In this document: in pieces, positions 52,089 through 60,990 of the stretch
Layout: each line of letters opens with the position of its first letter
Numbering within the stretch: the stretch's first letter is position 1
Assembly (NCBI RefSeq): GCF_016595235.1
Contig: NZ_JAENHL010000007.1
Coordinates: 1,084,419-1,148,418 of the forward strand
Length of the DNA: 64,000 bases
Reading direction: 5' to 3'
Source of the DNA: Taklimakanibacter albus
Lineage (GTDB): Bacteria > Pseudomonadota > Alphaproteobacteria > Rhizobiales > Aestuariivirgaceae
The notes under the pieces: model-generated
Told to the model about the DNA's origin: nothing
Seen by the model: only the letters and a program-made list of their open reading frames with translations
The model's database searches: none
Made by a program: the position numbers and the translations under genes

Positions 52089-53261
52089 TTAAACGCCGAA
52101 CAATCCTCGGCACTCCGCCGCAAAAGCTTCAGCCCCGGCGCCAAGCGTTGCGCCGGCACGCCGCGCCAGCACCACCTGGCTCGACCGCGTCGCATCCGAT
52201 AGGGGCCGCGTCACCAGCGCATTGCCGTCATAGGACATGGTGGCCGCAGGCTTGGTCGACAGCAGGCTGTAGCCGAAGCCCCCGGCAACGAGGCCGCGCG
52301 CCATCTCGAACGACGCGGTGCGGAAGCGAATATTAGGCGTAAGGCTCCGCTCGCTGAACAGCGACAGGAAATACTCCCCGCTCGGTGGCGGCTCGAGCAG
52401 GATCAAGGGCTCACTCGCCAGCGCCGCCAGCGACAGCGAGCTCTCCTTCGCCAAGGGATGGTTCTCGGCCAGGAGCACATAAGGCTGCAGCTCGGTGAGC
52501 AATTCGGCCTCGATCTGGTCGCCGAGATTGAAGTCATACATCAGCGCCAGATCGACATCGCCGGCCTTGATCGCCTCGAGCACCCGGCGATGGTCGCCTT
52601 CGACCAGCTTGAGATCGATTTGCTGGCCCTTGGCGGCGAGCCGTCTCAGCACTTGCGGCACCACATGCGGACCAAAAGTGTGGAAGGCGCCGAGCCTGAC
52701 CGATTCGACACTCTGCGCCTCCTGGGCGCGTCCATTGTCGATACGCGACGGCGTGCCATAGGCGCGGTTGGCATAGATCAGGGGCGAGCCGCGGTCGAGC
52801 GCGAAGATTTCCTCGACGCTGCCGATGATCACATGATGCGTGCCGATCTTCTGCGCCGACAGGATCCGGCAGTCGAAGGCGGCCAGCGCGTCGACGACGC
52901 GCGGCGCACCCGTCGCGAGCGTTGTCCAGCTGGTGCAGGAGAATTTGTTGCCGTCCGCCGTCTTGTAACGCCCGGCGAAACAGTCGGAGATGAAGGACTG
53001 GTCGTCGCGCAGCACGTTCACGCAGAAGATGCCGTTGTCGATGATCGCCTGCGCCGCCGGGCTCATGTGATGCACGCAGACGAGCAGCGTCGGGCGCGAC
53101 GTGTCGGCCGAGACTGACGCCATTGCCGAGACCGTCACGCCATGGCGGCCGGCGGCACCCTCGGTGGTGACGACATTGACCGTGCAGGCGGCAAGACCCA
53201 TGCCATTGAGGAAGCGCTGGCGGAGCGCCGGATCGGGCATCGTGTCTGGGACTTCAGCCAT
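52089..53261 (-). CDS. Flavin reductase fused to a LysR-type effector-binding domain
   Basis: 390 residues from the ATG at 53261, preceded by GAGGAGGAGAG. Residues ~15-170 are a flavin-reductase-like domain (SVSADTSRPTLLVCVHHMSPAA, NGIFCVNVLRDDQSFISDCFAG, GTHHVIIGSVEEI, PLIYANRAYG). After a short linker, ~186-388 are a LysR substrate-binding domain (VRLGAFHTFGP, LVEGDHRRVLEAIKAGDVDLALMYDFN, LLAENHPLAKE, GEYFLSLFSERSLTPNI, GGFGYSLLSTKP). There is no HTH, so it is an enzyme, not a regulator. It probably supplies reduced flavin to the HpaB-type oxygenase, with activity gated by the ligand. It lies 14 bases after the ABC ATPase gene. Confidence 0.85.
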   Translation of the reverse strand: MAEVPDTMPDPALRQRFLNGMGLAACTVNVVTTEGAAGRHGVTVSAMASVSADTSRPTLLVCVHHMSPAAQAIIDNGIFCVNVLRDDQSFISDCFAGRYKTADGNKFSCTSWTTLATGAPRVVDALAAFDCRILSAQKIGTHHVIIGSVEEIFALDRGSPLIYANRAYGTPSRIDNGRAQEAQSVESVRLGAFHTFGPHVVPQVLRRLAAKGQQIDLKLVEGDHRRVLEAIKAGDVDLALMYDFNLGDQIEAELLTELQPYVLLAENHPLAKESSLSLAALASEPLILLEPPPSGEYFLSLFSERSLTPNIRFRTASFEMARGLVAGGFGYSLLSTKPAATMSYDGNALVTRPLSDATRSSQVVLARRAGATLGAGAEAFAAECRGLFGV

Positions 53262-53275
53262 GGAATCTCTCCTCC

Positions 53276-54373
53276 TCAAGCCGGCAGGATGACGGCCTCA
53301 TCGAGCGGCACCGACAATGCGATTTCCGAACCGAGCGGAGCCTGATCGATGGCCGCGGCACCTTTGGTGCGCAGCTCGACTAGGCCGATGCCCGGCACAT
53401 TGACGCGGGTCTGGGTATGGGTGCCCTGATAGATATGCGCGGCGACATTGCCCTTCACGATATTGGCGCCGTTGTGCCGCGGCCCGGCGATCTCGATATG
53501 CTCGGGCCGGATGAAGATATGGACCATCTGGCCGTCTTTGAGCTCCTGGCGCGCCGGCTGCCGGCCATTCAGGCTGATCTCCGGGCAGACCTCGAAGCGG
53601 AAGTCCTGTCCGCTCTTCTGGCAACGCGCCTTGGGCAGCGCATTGATCTCGCCGATGAAGGACGCGACGAAGCCATTGGCGGGCTGGGTATAGAGCTCGA
53701 TCGGCGCTGAGACCTGCTGCACCTCGCCCCGACTCATGACCACGACGCGATCCGACAGGCTGAGCGCCTCGCCCTGGTCATGGGTCACGAAGATGGTGGT
53801 GAGGCCGGTCTTCTGATGCAGTTCTTTCAGCTCCACCTGCATCTGCAGGCGCAGATTCTTGTCGAGCGCCGAAAGCGGCTCGTCGAGCAGCAGCACTTTC
53901 GGCCGGATGACGATGGCGCGCGCCAAGGCGATGCGCTGCTGCTGACCACCGGAAAGCTGGCGCACCCGCCGGCCCTCCATGCCGGAGAGCTTCATCATGT
54001 CGAGGGCGCGCTCGACCTCCGCCTTGATCTCCCTGGCCGGCAATTTGCGCATGCGCAGGCCGAAGGCGATGTTGTCGAAGACATTCATATGCGGGAAAAG
54101 CGCATAGCTTTGGAACACCATGCCGGTTTCGCGCATATAGGGCGGCACGTCGGATATATCCTTGCCGTCGATTTGGATGGCGCCCGATGTCTGCGTCTCG
54201 AAGCCCGCCACCATGTTGAGCAGCGTGGTCTTGCCGCAGCCCGATGGGCCGAGCAGTGTCATGAACTCGCCCTTGCGGATGTTGAGCGACACTTTGTGGA
54301 CGGCGGTGACATTGGCGAAGGTCTTGGTTACCTCGACGATATCGACCGAATGGCCGCTGTTGCTGATATTCAT
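53276..54373 (-). CDS. Spermidine/putrescine-type ABC transporter ATPase (PotA-like)
   Basis: 365 residues from the ATG at 54373, which has AGGTGG ten bases upstream; an ATG at 54394 overlaps the permease stop (TGATG). The frame stays open further upstream to 55186, but that part is the permease read out of frame. Motifs are Walker A GPSGCGKTT, Q-loop MVFQSYALFPH, signature QLSGGQQQRIALARA, Walker B VLLLDEPLSALD and a TOBE domain C-terminal. It powers uptake by the two permeases upstream. Confidence 0.92.
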   Translation of the reverse strand: MNISNSGHSVDIVEVTKTFANVTAVHKVSLNIRKGEFMTLLGPSGCGKTTLLNMVAGFETQTSGAIQIDGKDISDVPPYMRETGMVFQSYALFPHMNVFDNIAFGLRMRKLPAREIKAEVERALDMMKLSGMEGRRVRQLSGGQQQRIALARAIVIRPKVLLLDEPLSALDKNLRLQMQVELKELHQKTGLTTIFVTHDQGEALSLSDRVVVMSRGEVQQVSAPIELYTQPANGFVASFIGEINALPKARCQKSGQDFRFEVCPEISLNGRQPARQELKDGQMVHIFIRPEHIEIAGPRHNGANIVKGNVAAHIYQGTHTQTRVNVPGIGLVELRTKGAAAIDQAPLGSEIALSVPLDEAVILPA

Positions 54374-54393
54374 GCTGTTCGGACCACCTGTCA

Positions 54394-55188
54394 TCAGTGT
54401 GAATCTATCGCGAGGATCTTGCGCAGGCCGAGGAAGTGATTGGCCAACATCAGGATGAGCATCGTGGCGATGATCAGCAGCGCCGAGACCGCGGCGACCG
54501 TCGGATCGGTATATTCGCGGATATAGTTGTACATGGCGACCGGCAGCGTCTGGGTACGGCTCGCCGTGACATAGAGCGAGGCCGAGAATTCGGTGAGCGA
54601 CAGGATCGCCGCCACCAGCCAGCCGCCCGCCATGCCCGGTATGATCAACGGCACGGTGATGCGGCTCAGCACCATGAAGGGCGAGGCACCGAGATTGGCC
54701 GCCGAACGCTCGAAATTGGGATCGATATTGAGCAGGCTCACATAGACGGCGCGGGCGACGAAGGGCAGCACCAGCACGACATGCGTCATGATGATGATGG
54801 TAAGCGTCTGATTGAGGTTCAGATGTGCGCCGAGCAGCAGAAAGCCGAAGCCGGTGGTGAAATGCGGAATGATCAGCGGCGACGACAGGATGCCCTCGAG
54901 CAGGTTCTTGCCCGGGAAGACATACCGCACGACCAGGAAGGCGAAGGAGGTGCCGATGACGAGCGCCAGGGTCGAGGAGATCAAAGCGACGATGAGGCCG
55001 GTGCGGAAGGCGATGCGGAAATCGGGATAGGTGAGCGCCTTTTCGTACCAGCGCAGTGAGAAGCCATTGGGCGGGAAGGACAGGATCTCGCCCGGATTGA
55101 ACGACGTCATCACCACGACGATCGCCGGGATCGTCATGTAGAACAGGATGCAGCTGACGATCACCCAGAACAGCGTTTGTCTCCACAT
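54394..55188 (-). CDS. ABC transporter permease (PotC-like)
   Basis: 264 residues from the ATG at 55188, six helices. It has the EAA-type loop NFERSAANLGASPFMVLSRITVPLIIPG. It pairs with the upstream permease. The frame extends past 55188 but the extra codons read the neighbouring gene. The stop overlaps the ATPase gene region by one base. Confidence 0.9.
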   Translation of the reverse strand: MWRQTLFWVIVSCILFYMTIPAIVVVMTSFNPGEILSFPPNGFSLRWYEKALTYPDFRIAFRTGLIVALISSTLALVIGTSFAFLVVRYVFPGKNLLEGILSSPLIIPHFTTGFGFLLLGAHLNLNQTLTIIIMTHVVLVLPFVARAVYVSLLNIDPNFERSAANLGASPFMVLSRITVPLIIPGMAGGWLVAAILSLTEFSASLYVTASRTQTLPVAMYNYIREYTDPTVAAVSALLIIATMLILMLANHFLGLRKILAIDSH

Positions 55189-55202
55189 GTTTAAGGGCCT
55201 CG

Positions 55203-56057
55203 TCAATGGATCGCCGTTTGCCGCTCGAGGCGGTTGGCGATGAGTTTCATGAGCGCCAGGCTGGCGAAGGCGCTGATCAGCGCGATCACGCTGAGCGTGG
55301 CGGCGAAGGGGAAGTTGAGGGCCGAGAAGCCCTGCAGATAGATGGCATTGGAGATCATCAGCACCTTGCCGCCGCCGATGAGCTGCGGCGTGGCGAAGGC
55401 GCTCATCGTCCACGCGAAGATCACAATGAAGCCCGAAATGATGCCCGGCATGGTGAGCGGAATGACGACCCGCGTGATGACGGTCCAAGGGCGTGCGCCC
55501 AGATTGGCGGCGGCTTTTTCATAATCGGTGTTGATATGGCTGATGGCGGTGGCGAGGATGATGATCATCACCGGCATGGCGAACTGGACAAGCGCTATGA
55601 CCACGCCCGCGCGGGTATACATGAAGGTGACCGGCTCGGAGATGATGCCGATATCCAGGAGCATCGTGTTGAGGAAGCCATTGGTGCCGAGCACTAGCAT
55701 CCAGGCATAGGTGCGCACGATCTCGCCGGTGAAGAGAGGTGTGATCGACAGCAGGATGAGCAGCGTGCGGACCCACTCGACCTTGGTGCGCACCAGCGCG
55801 AAGGCGATCGGATAGGACAGGATCAGCGTGAAGAAGGCGGTGGCGAGGCTGAGGACGAAGGTGTTGACGACCGCCTTGAAATAGACCGGCCGGTAGATGC
55901 GGGCGAAATTGTCGAGCGTGAAGCCGCCGACATCGAGCGAGCCCGGGATGAATTCACGGAAGCTGTATTGCAGGATCTCGGCCAGCGCCGCGAGGAAGAT
56001 CACCGCGACGAGAATGGCGGGGACCAGGAAGGGGATGAGGAACGGGCGCTTGGACAT
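55203..56057 (-). CDS. ABC transporter permease (PotB-like)
   Basis: 284 residues from the ATG at 56057, six helices. The EAA loop is DYEKAAANLGARPWTVITRVVIPLTMPG. It starts three bases downstream of the T-rich tail of the terminator hairpin behind the binding-protein gene, so its expression depends on read-through. It is 14 bases upstream of the PotC-like gene. Confidence 0.9.
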   Translation of the reverse strand: MSKRPFLIPFLVPAILVAVIFLAALAEILQYSFREFIPGSLDVGGFTLDNFARIYRPVYFKAVVNTFVLSLATAFFTLILSYPIAFALVRTKVEWVRTLLILLSITPLFTGEIVRTYAWMLVLGTNGFLNTMLLDIGIISEPVTFMYTRAGVVIALVQFAMPVMIIILATAISHINTDYEKAAANLGARPWTVITRVVIPLTMPGIISGFIVIFAWTMSAFATPQLIGGGKVLMISNAIYLQGFSALNFPFAATLSVIALISAFASLALMKLIANRLERQTAIH

Positions 56058-56060
56058 GGC

Positions 56061-56098
56061 AAAAATGAAAGGGCTGGCCCGCTTTGGACGGGCCAGCC
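56061..56098 (-). terminator. Hairpin between binding-protein and permease genes
   Basis: On the minus strand a 10-bp stem, GGCTGGCCCG / CGGGCCAGCC with a TCCAAAG loop, is followed by CTTTCATTTTTGCC. It lies nine bases after the stop of the binding-protein gene at 56108. Partial termination would give more binding protein than permease. Confidence 0.75.
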
Positions 56099-56107
56099 GA
56101 TGTCCGC

Positions 56108-57133
56108 TTATTGCATCATGTTCTCGGTGAACCAAGCTTTCCAGGTCGGAAGCAGCTTGGCCTGCACTTCGTCAGGCGTGATGATCGCCTGGGTCGACCA
56201 CTGCTCGGGCGTGGTGAAGATGCCGGGCAGCTTGGCAAGTTCCGGCGAGACCTTCGCGTCTTTGTTCATCGGCGAGCATTTGTGGAAGTCGCAGATTTCC
56301 TGCTGAACGACCGGATCGAGCGCCACATTGATGAACTCATGCGCCGCGTCGAGCTTTTTGGTGCCCTTGTTGATGCCGAGCGCGCCGATGCCGACGACCG
56401 CGCCCTCCTTCGGAATCTCGATGGTGATCGGCACGCCGTTCTGGATCAGATGATAGGCGTTGATCGACAGCATGATCTGCACCGGCGTCTCGCCCGTCTT
56501 GAGCAGATCCTGGCTGGTCGCGTCCGACTGGTAGAAGGCCTTGATATTGGGCTTGAGCTTCTCGAGCAGCGGAACGCCTTTCTCCCAAGTCGCGGCGTCG
56601 CCGCCGGCGAGGATCGACGAGGCGACGATGATGTGACTCGGATCGAAATCGGGCATCGACAGCTTGCCGGCGACGGCATCCGACCACAGGTCGTTCCACG
56701 AAGTGATGCGGAAGTCCTTGGGCATCAGATCGGTGCGGAACACCGGGCTGTAGACATATGAATAGACGCCGACCTCATAGTCGCCGCGATCCGCCGCCGG
56801 ATAGAGATTGGCGAAATTGGTGAGTTTGCTCTTGTCGAGTTTCTCGAACAGGCCGTCGGACTGATAGAGATAGCCGACATGGCTGGTCGTATAGACCACA
56901 TCCGATTCGGGATTGTCCTTGGCAACTTTCGCCTTGGCGAGACGATCGAGGGTGCCGCCGGTGATGAACTCGACTTCCATGCCGGTGCGCTTGGTGAACT
57001 CCTTGGCGATGATGGCGGCGCCGTCCTTCCAGTTGCCGCCCCAGACACTGACGATGAGCTTTTCCTGCGCCGAAGCGGCGGTGCTGGCGAGAGCGATGGC
57101 GAGCGCGCCAAGGGCTACCATAAGCTTCTTCAT
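56108..57133 (-). CDS. PotD-like ABC transporter substrate-binding protein, copy 1
   Basis: 341 residues with a signal peptide cut near STAASAQ. Type II periplasmic-binding fold of the spermidine/putrescine family (IVSVWGGNWKDGAAIIAKEFTKRTGMEVEFITGG; SWNDLWSDAVAGKL; QDLLKTGETPVQIML). It shares about 82% of residues (my hand count ~280 of 341) with copy 2 at 57357. Typical polyamine ligands cannot be confirmed; the acidic pocket residues of PotD are not all evident. It is 51 bases upstream of the permease gene. Confidence 0.9.
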   Translation of the reverse strand: MKKLMVALGALAIALASTAASAQEKLIVSVWGGNWKDGAAIIAKEFTKRTGMEVEFITGGTLDRLAKAKVAKDNPESDVVYTTSHVGYLYQSDGLFEKLDKSKLTNFANLYPAADRGDYEVGVYSYVYSPVFRTDLMPKDFRITSWNDLWSDAVAGKLSMPDFDPSHIIVASSILAGGDAATWEKGVPLLEKLKPNIKAFYQSDATSQDLLKTGETPVQIMLSINAYHLIQNGVPITIEIPKEGAVVGIGALGINKGTKKLDAAHEFINVALDPVVQQEICDFHKCSPMNKDAKVSPELAKLPGIFTTPEQWSTQAIITPDEVQAKLLPTWKAWFTENMMQ

Positions 57134-57236
57134 CTAGTCATTTCTCCCTGTTTTCATTGAATTATTCGTATTTTGACCTAGCGTAGCGACAATGCGCTGG
57201 CAGGACAGGGACAATCTTACGGACAGGACTAAATCA

Positions 57237-57282
57237 GAAAATTATTATTTTCTGTGCGCTTGCTTCCAATGTTCCTAAGTAG
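57237..57282 (-). pseudogene. Remnant of the amidohydrolase 3' end (duplication scar)
   Basis: Forty-six bases match the 3' end of the amidohydrolase gene (58437-58482) without gaps at 35 of 46 positions, exactly 1,200 bases apart. Read in the same frame the remnant encodes E-H-x-x-Q-x-x-x-K before two TAA stops, as in the intact gene, but carries an in-frame TAG upstream. It marks the left boundary of a tandem duplication that also copied the binding-protein gene. Confidence 0.7.
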
Positions 57283-57297
57283 AGGCAAGTGGCGCCC

Positions 57298-57332
57298 AAA
57301 AATGAAGCGCCAGGACGTCGCCGTCCTGGCGC
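57298..57332 (-). terminator. Rho-independent terminator after binding-protein copy 2
   Basis: On the minus strand an 11-bp stem, GCGCCAGGACG / CGTCCTGGCGC with a GCGA loop, is followed by TTCATTTTTGGG. It lies 24 bases past the stop of the 57357 gene and separates the two binding-protein genes. Confidence 0.85.
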
Positions 57333-57356
57333 GGGCAAGACGCTGAGTGATGCGCG

Positions 57357-58382
57357 TTATTGCATCATGTTCTCGGTGAACCAGGCCTTCCAGGTCGGCA
57401 GCAGTTTGGCGCGGATCTCATCAGGCGTGATGATCGCCTGCGTCGACCATTGCTCCGGCGTGGTGAAGATGCCGGGCAGCTTGGCGAGCTCGGCATCGAT
57501 CTTCGCGTCCTTATGCATCGGCGAGCATTTGTGGAAGTTGCACAACTGGCGCTGGATCTCCGGATCGAGCGCGACATTGATGAATTCCTGCGCCTTGTCG
57601 AGTTTCTTGGTGCCGGCATTGATGCCGAGCACATCGATGCCGACGACGGCACCTTCCTTCGGGATCGCGATGGTGACCGGCACGCCGTTCTGGATCAGGT
57701 GATAGGCGTTGATCGACAACATCACCTGCACCGGTGTCTCGCCGGTCTTGAGCAGGTCCTGGCTGGTCGCATCCGATTGATAGAAGGCTTTCACGCCGGG
57801 CTTCAGCTTCTCCAACAATGGAATGCCGACTTCCCAATTCGCCGCCGTGCCGCCGGACAGCACCGCAGACGCGATGATGATGTGGCTCGGGTCGAAATCG
57901 GGCAGCGACAGCTTGCCCGCGACCTCCGGCGACCACAGATCGTTCCACGAGGTGAGCTTGAAGTCCTTGGGCATCAGATCGGCGCGATAGACCGGGCTGT
58001 AGACGTAAGAATAGACGCCGACTTCATAATCGCCGCGATCGGCGGCCGAGACCAGGCCGGCATAATTGGCGATCTTGGCTTTGTCGAGCTTCTCGAACAG
58101 ACCGTCGGCCTGATAGAGGAAGCCGACCTGGCTGGTGGTGAAGACCACGTCCGATTCCGGACTGTCCTTGGCGACCTTGGCCTTGGCGAGCCGGTCAAGC
58201 GTGCCGCCGGTGATGAACTCGACCTCCATGCCGGTGCGCTTGGTGAATTCCTTGGCGATGATGCCGGCGCCTTCCTTCCAGTTGCCGCCCCAGATACTGA
58301 CGACCAGCTTCTCCTGCGCCGATGCCGCCGTGCTCGCGAGCGCAAGGACCATCGCGCCGAGCACACCCCAGATCCTTTTCAT
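57357..58382 (-). CDS. PotD-like ABC transporter substrate-binding protein, copy 2
   Basis: 341 residues, same length as copy 1, with signal peptide cut near STAASAQ. Same family blocks (VVSIWGGNWKEGAGIIAKEFTKRTGMEVEF; SWNDLWSPEVAGKL; QDLLKTGETPVQVML). The two copies have identical ends and mostly conservative changes. Differences cluster in the N-terminal signal and around residues 105-120 and 285-300, where ligand preference could differ. It follows the amidohydrolase gene by ~60 bp. Confidence 0.9.
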   Translation of the reverse strand: MKRIWGVLGAMVLALASTAASAQEKLVVSIWGGNWKEGAGIIAKEFTKRTGMEVEFITGGTLDRLAKAKVAKDSPESDVVFTTSQVGFLYQADGLFEKLDKAKIANYAGLVSAADRGDYEVGVYSYVYSPVYRADLMPKDFKLTSWNDLWSPEVAGKLSLPDFDPSHIIIASAVLSGGTAANWEVGIPLLEKLKPGVKAFYQSDATSQDLLKTGETPVQVMLSINAYHLIQNGVPVTIAIPKEGAVVGIDVLGINAGTKKLDKAQEFINVALDPEIQRQLCNFHKCSPMHKDAKIDAELAKLPGIFTTPEQWSTQAIITPDEIRAKLLPTWKAWFTENMMQ

Positions 58383-58444
58383 CAGGCTTTCCTCCGTGTT
58401 GGTGACGGCACAAGTCTGTCCCTAACGGCAGGCGGAGAAAGTTA

Positions 58445-59914
58445 TTATTTTCCGTTCATCTGGTTTCGATGTTCCGAAGCAGCCGGCAAAGTCAGCGGCG
58501 CCAGTTCCTCGAGCTTGCGCCGGCGCGGGTCGTTCGCCCTGATCCGCGCCAGCGCGAAACGCTGCGCCTCGGCGAGCGCCCGGGCGGCCGCATCATAATC
58601 GAGATGAACCGGACGCCCCTGCTCGACCACGCGATCACCATCGACATAGACGGCCTCGATGGCGCGCTCCGCCGCGCAATGCAGGAGGTTGCGCAACGGA
58701 TCATAGACCGGCTGCATGGCTGGATGTTCGAGGTCGACGATGACGAAATCGGCTTTCGCCTTGGCGGCGATGCGGCCAATATCGTCGCGTCCCAGCGCCT
58801 TGGCGCCGGCGAGCGTCGCCATGTCGAGCACGTCGCCCGTCGCGACATCGGCGAAACTCTTGCCCGCGATGCGCCCGCAGATCAGCGCCTGCCGCATCTC
58901 CTCGATCATATTATAGGGATAGCTGTCGGTGCCGAGCGCCACATTGACGCCCTGACGGCGATAGGCGCCGATCGATTCCAGCACCATGCCGCTGCGCGCG
59001 AAAGTGACCGGGCAATGGGCGACATTGGCGCGATAGTCGGCCAGCAGCTCGACGTCGCGCCGGGTGCGCTGGCGCGTCCAGCTGTGGCTGTCGATGAAGA
59101 TGCAATGGCCGATGATGAGATTGTCGGCGAGCAGATCGAGCTCTTCGAGATACTGCACGGCGGTGAGCCCGGTGCGGCGCAGAAGCTCCTCATGCTCGGT
59201 CATGGTCTGTGCCGCATGGACGGTCATCGGCACACCACGCGCGCGTGCCGCCTGCATGGCGTCCTGCAGCAACTCGGCCGAGCAGGTCTCGATCTGCGAC
59301 GGCGAGACGACACCGCCGAGCCGGCCCGACGGATGGGCGCGTGCTTCATCGACGACGGCGAGTGCGCGGGCGAAGGCTTCACGGCCCCGCGCTTTGTCCC
59401 AGTGGAAATCAAGACGAAGGCTCGTTTCCACATGCCACTGCGCCTCGCGAAAACCCGGCGCCACATAGGCGCGCGCCCCGCTCTTGGCCAAGGTCGGCAA
59501 CCACGTCTCATGCGGCCCGGCAATGTCGACCAGCGTCGTGACGCCGCTGCGCAGAAGATCGCCCAGCATCACCGTCAGCGACGCCTCGACCGCCTCCGGG
59601 CTTATCTCGACCAGATTCGAATATTCATAAAGCGCGTTGCCCCACAGCGCCGGCGTGCCCATGTCGTCGAAGATGCCCTTGGCGACCGGCTCCTCGCCCG
59701 AATGGCAATGCACATTGACGAAGCCCGGCATGACCATCTTGCCGCGCCCGGAGATCTCGGCGCCGAAACCGCCCTCATAGCGCCCGCCCACCTGGATGAA
59801 GCCGCTCCGGTCGAAGGCGACATCACCGTCGGACAGATAGACATGGGCCTTTCGCGCGGCATCAAAAGCGACGATGCGCTCGGCATTGCGGATGACGGTG
59901 ATTTGGCTAGTCAT
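58445..59914 (-). CDS. Amidohydrolase-superfamily protein (AtzA/TrzA/MTA-SAH-deaminase-like)
   Basis: 489 residues. Metal motifs are FVNVHCHSG (HxH), VHAAQTMTEHEELL, LIIGHCIFIDSHSW and GTDSYPYNMIEEMR (Asp). It belongs to the group that deaminates or dechlorinates heterocycles such as methylthioadenosine, guanine or s-triazines. Its start overlaps AapM by eight bases, so it is translated as part of the aap operon and probably acts on the imported compound. The last codons are duplicated at 57237-57282. Confidence 0.88.
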   Translation of the reverse strand: MTSQITVIRNAERIVAFDAARKAHVYLSDGDVAFDRSGFIQVGGRYEGGFGAEISGRGKMVMPGFVNVHCHSGEEPVAKGIFDDMGTPALWGNALYEYSNLVEISPEAVEASLTVMLGDLLRSGVTTLVDIAGPHETWLPTLAKSGARAYVAPGFREAQWHVETSLRLDFHWDKARGREAFARALAVVDEARAHPSGRLGGVVSPSQIETCSAELLQDAMQAARARGVPMTVHAAQTMTEHEELLRRTGLTAVQYLEELDLLADNLIIGHCIFIDSHSWTRQRTRRDVELLADYRANVAHCPVTFARSGMVLESIGAYRRQGVNVALGTDSYPYNMIEEMRQALICGRIAGKSFADVATGDVLDMATLAGAKALGRDDIGRIAAKAKADFVIVDLEHPAMQPVYDPLRNLLHCAAERAIEAVYVDGDRVVEQGRPVHLDYDAAARALAEAQRFALARIRANDPRRRKLEELAPLTLPAASEHRNQMNGK

Positions 59915-60989
59915 GCGTGGTCCTGTAATAGCGCTCGAGGAAGCGGCTATAGGCGCCCATCAGGGCGCTGAAGGTGAAATAGACGAAGGCGGCGAACAGA
60001 TACCCTTCCAGCACCGCAATGCCCTGCCAGTCCGGATCGCGCAAGGCCGAGCGCACCGTATCGAGGAAATCGAGAAGGCCGATGATCGTCACCAGCGTCG
60101 TGTCCTGGAAGAAGCCGATGAACAGCGAGACGAGCGGCGGAATGACCTTCTTCAAGGCCTGTGGCAGCACGATCTTGCGCATGATGAGCCAGTAATGCAG
60201 CCCCAGCGCATTGCCGGCCTCGATCTGCCCCTTCGGCACCGCCTGCAGGCCGCCGCGCACGATCTCGGCGATATAGGCGGCGGCAAAGAGGATGATCGCC
60301 ACCTGGGCGCGCAGCAATTTGTCGATCGTCACCCCTTCCGGCATGAACAGCGGCAGCATCACCGTCGCCAGGAACAGCAGGCTGATCAAGGGCACGCCGC
60401 GCACGATTTCAATGAAGCTGATGGCGAGCACGCGGATGGCGGGCAGGTCCGACTGACGCGCCAGAGCGAGGGCGATGCCGAGCGGCATTGCCGCGGCGAG
60501 GCCGATGAAGGACAGCATGAAGGACAGCGGCAGGCCGCCCCATTTCGAGCTTGGCACGGCGCTGAGGCCCAGCACACCGCCAGCCATCAGAATATAGAGC
60601 GCCGGAATCAGCACGATGAGCCAGACAAGAAGCAGCCCTCGGCTCCACAAGCGCGGCACCATCGAGACGAGCGCGGCGCCGAGGAACAAGAGCAAGGCGG
60701 CGAGGGGACGCCACTGCTCCTCATAAGGATAGAAGCCGAAGATCATGTAGCGCAGCTTCGCACCGAGGAATGGCCAGCAGGCCCCGCTCCCCACTTTGCA
60801 ATCAGCCGGCGTACCCGTGAATACGGCGTCGATCAACAGCCAGCCGATGGCGATCTTGGCCAGAAGGACGAGCGCCAGCACGCAGAACATGGTGATGAGC
60901 GCATTGCCCGGTGTTCCGAACAGATTCTTGATCCAGGGCCGCGCCCGCCGTGGCGGGCCAAGAGGGACGGACAGCTGAAGCTCGGCCAT
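59907..60989 (-). CDS. aapM: General amino-acid ABC transporter permease (AapM-like)
   Basis: 360 residues, 8 or so helices, with the long N-terminal part typical of AapM and a HisM-type permease domain (VPLISLLFLATVMLPLFMP; the EAA-type loop AGNALGLHYWLIMRKIVLPQALKKVIPP). It pairs with AapQ; the gap is one base. The aapP ATPase that normally follows is absent; an amidohydrolase gene takes its place. Confidence 0.9.
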   Translation of the reverse strand: MAELQLSVPLGPPRRARPWIKNLFGTPGNALITMFCVLALVLLAKIAIGWLLIDAVFTGTPADCKVGSGACWPFLGAKLRYMIFGFYPYEEQWRPLAALLLFLGAALVSMVPRLWSRGLLLVWLIVLIPALYILMAGGVLGLSAVPSSKWGGLPLSFMLSFIGLAAAMPLGIALALARQSDLPAIRVLAISFIEIVRGVPLISLLFLATVMLPLFMPEGVTIDKLLRAQVAIILFAAAYIAEIVRGGLQAVPKGQIEAGNALGLHYWLIMRKIVLPQALKKVIPPLVSLFIGFFQDTTLVTIIGLLDFLDTVRSALRDPDWQGIAVLEGYLFAAFVYFTFSALMGAYSRFLERYYRTTHD

Positions 60990-60990
60990 C

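Noticed and set aside
54395-55186. Upstream extension of the ABC ATPase frame, making a 636-residue protein
   Set aside because: The extra ~260 codons read the PotC-like permease gene out of frame. Homology starts at the ATG at 54373/54394.
55189-55488. N-terminal extension of the PotC-like permease
   Set aside because: The frame is open but the codons are the PotB-like gene read in another frame. The permease starts at 55188.
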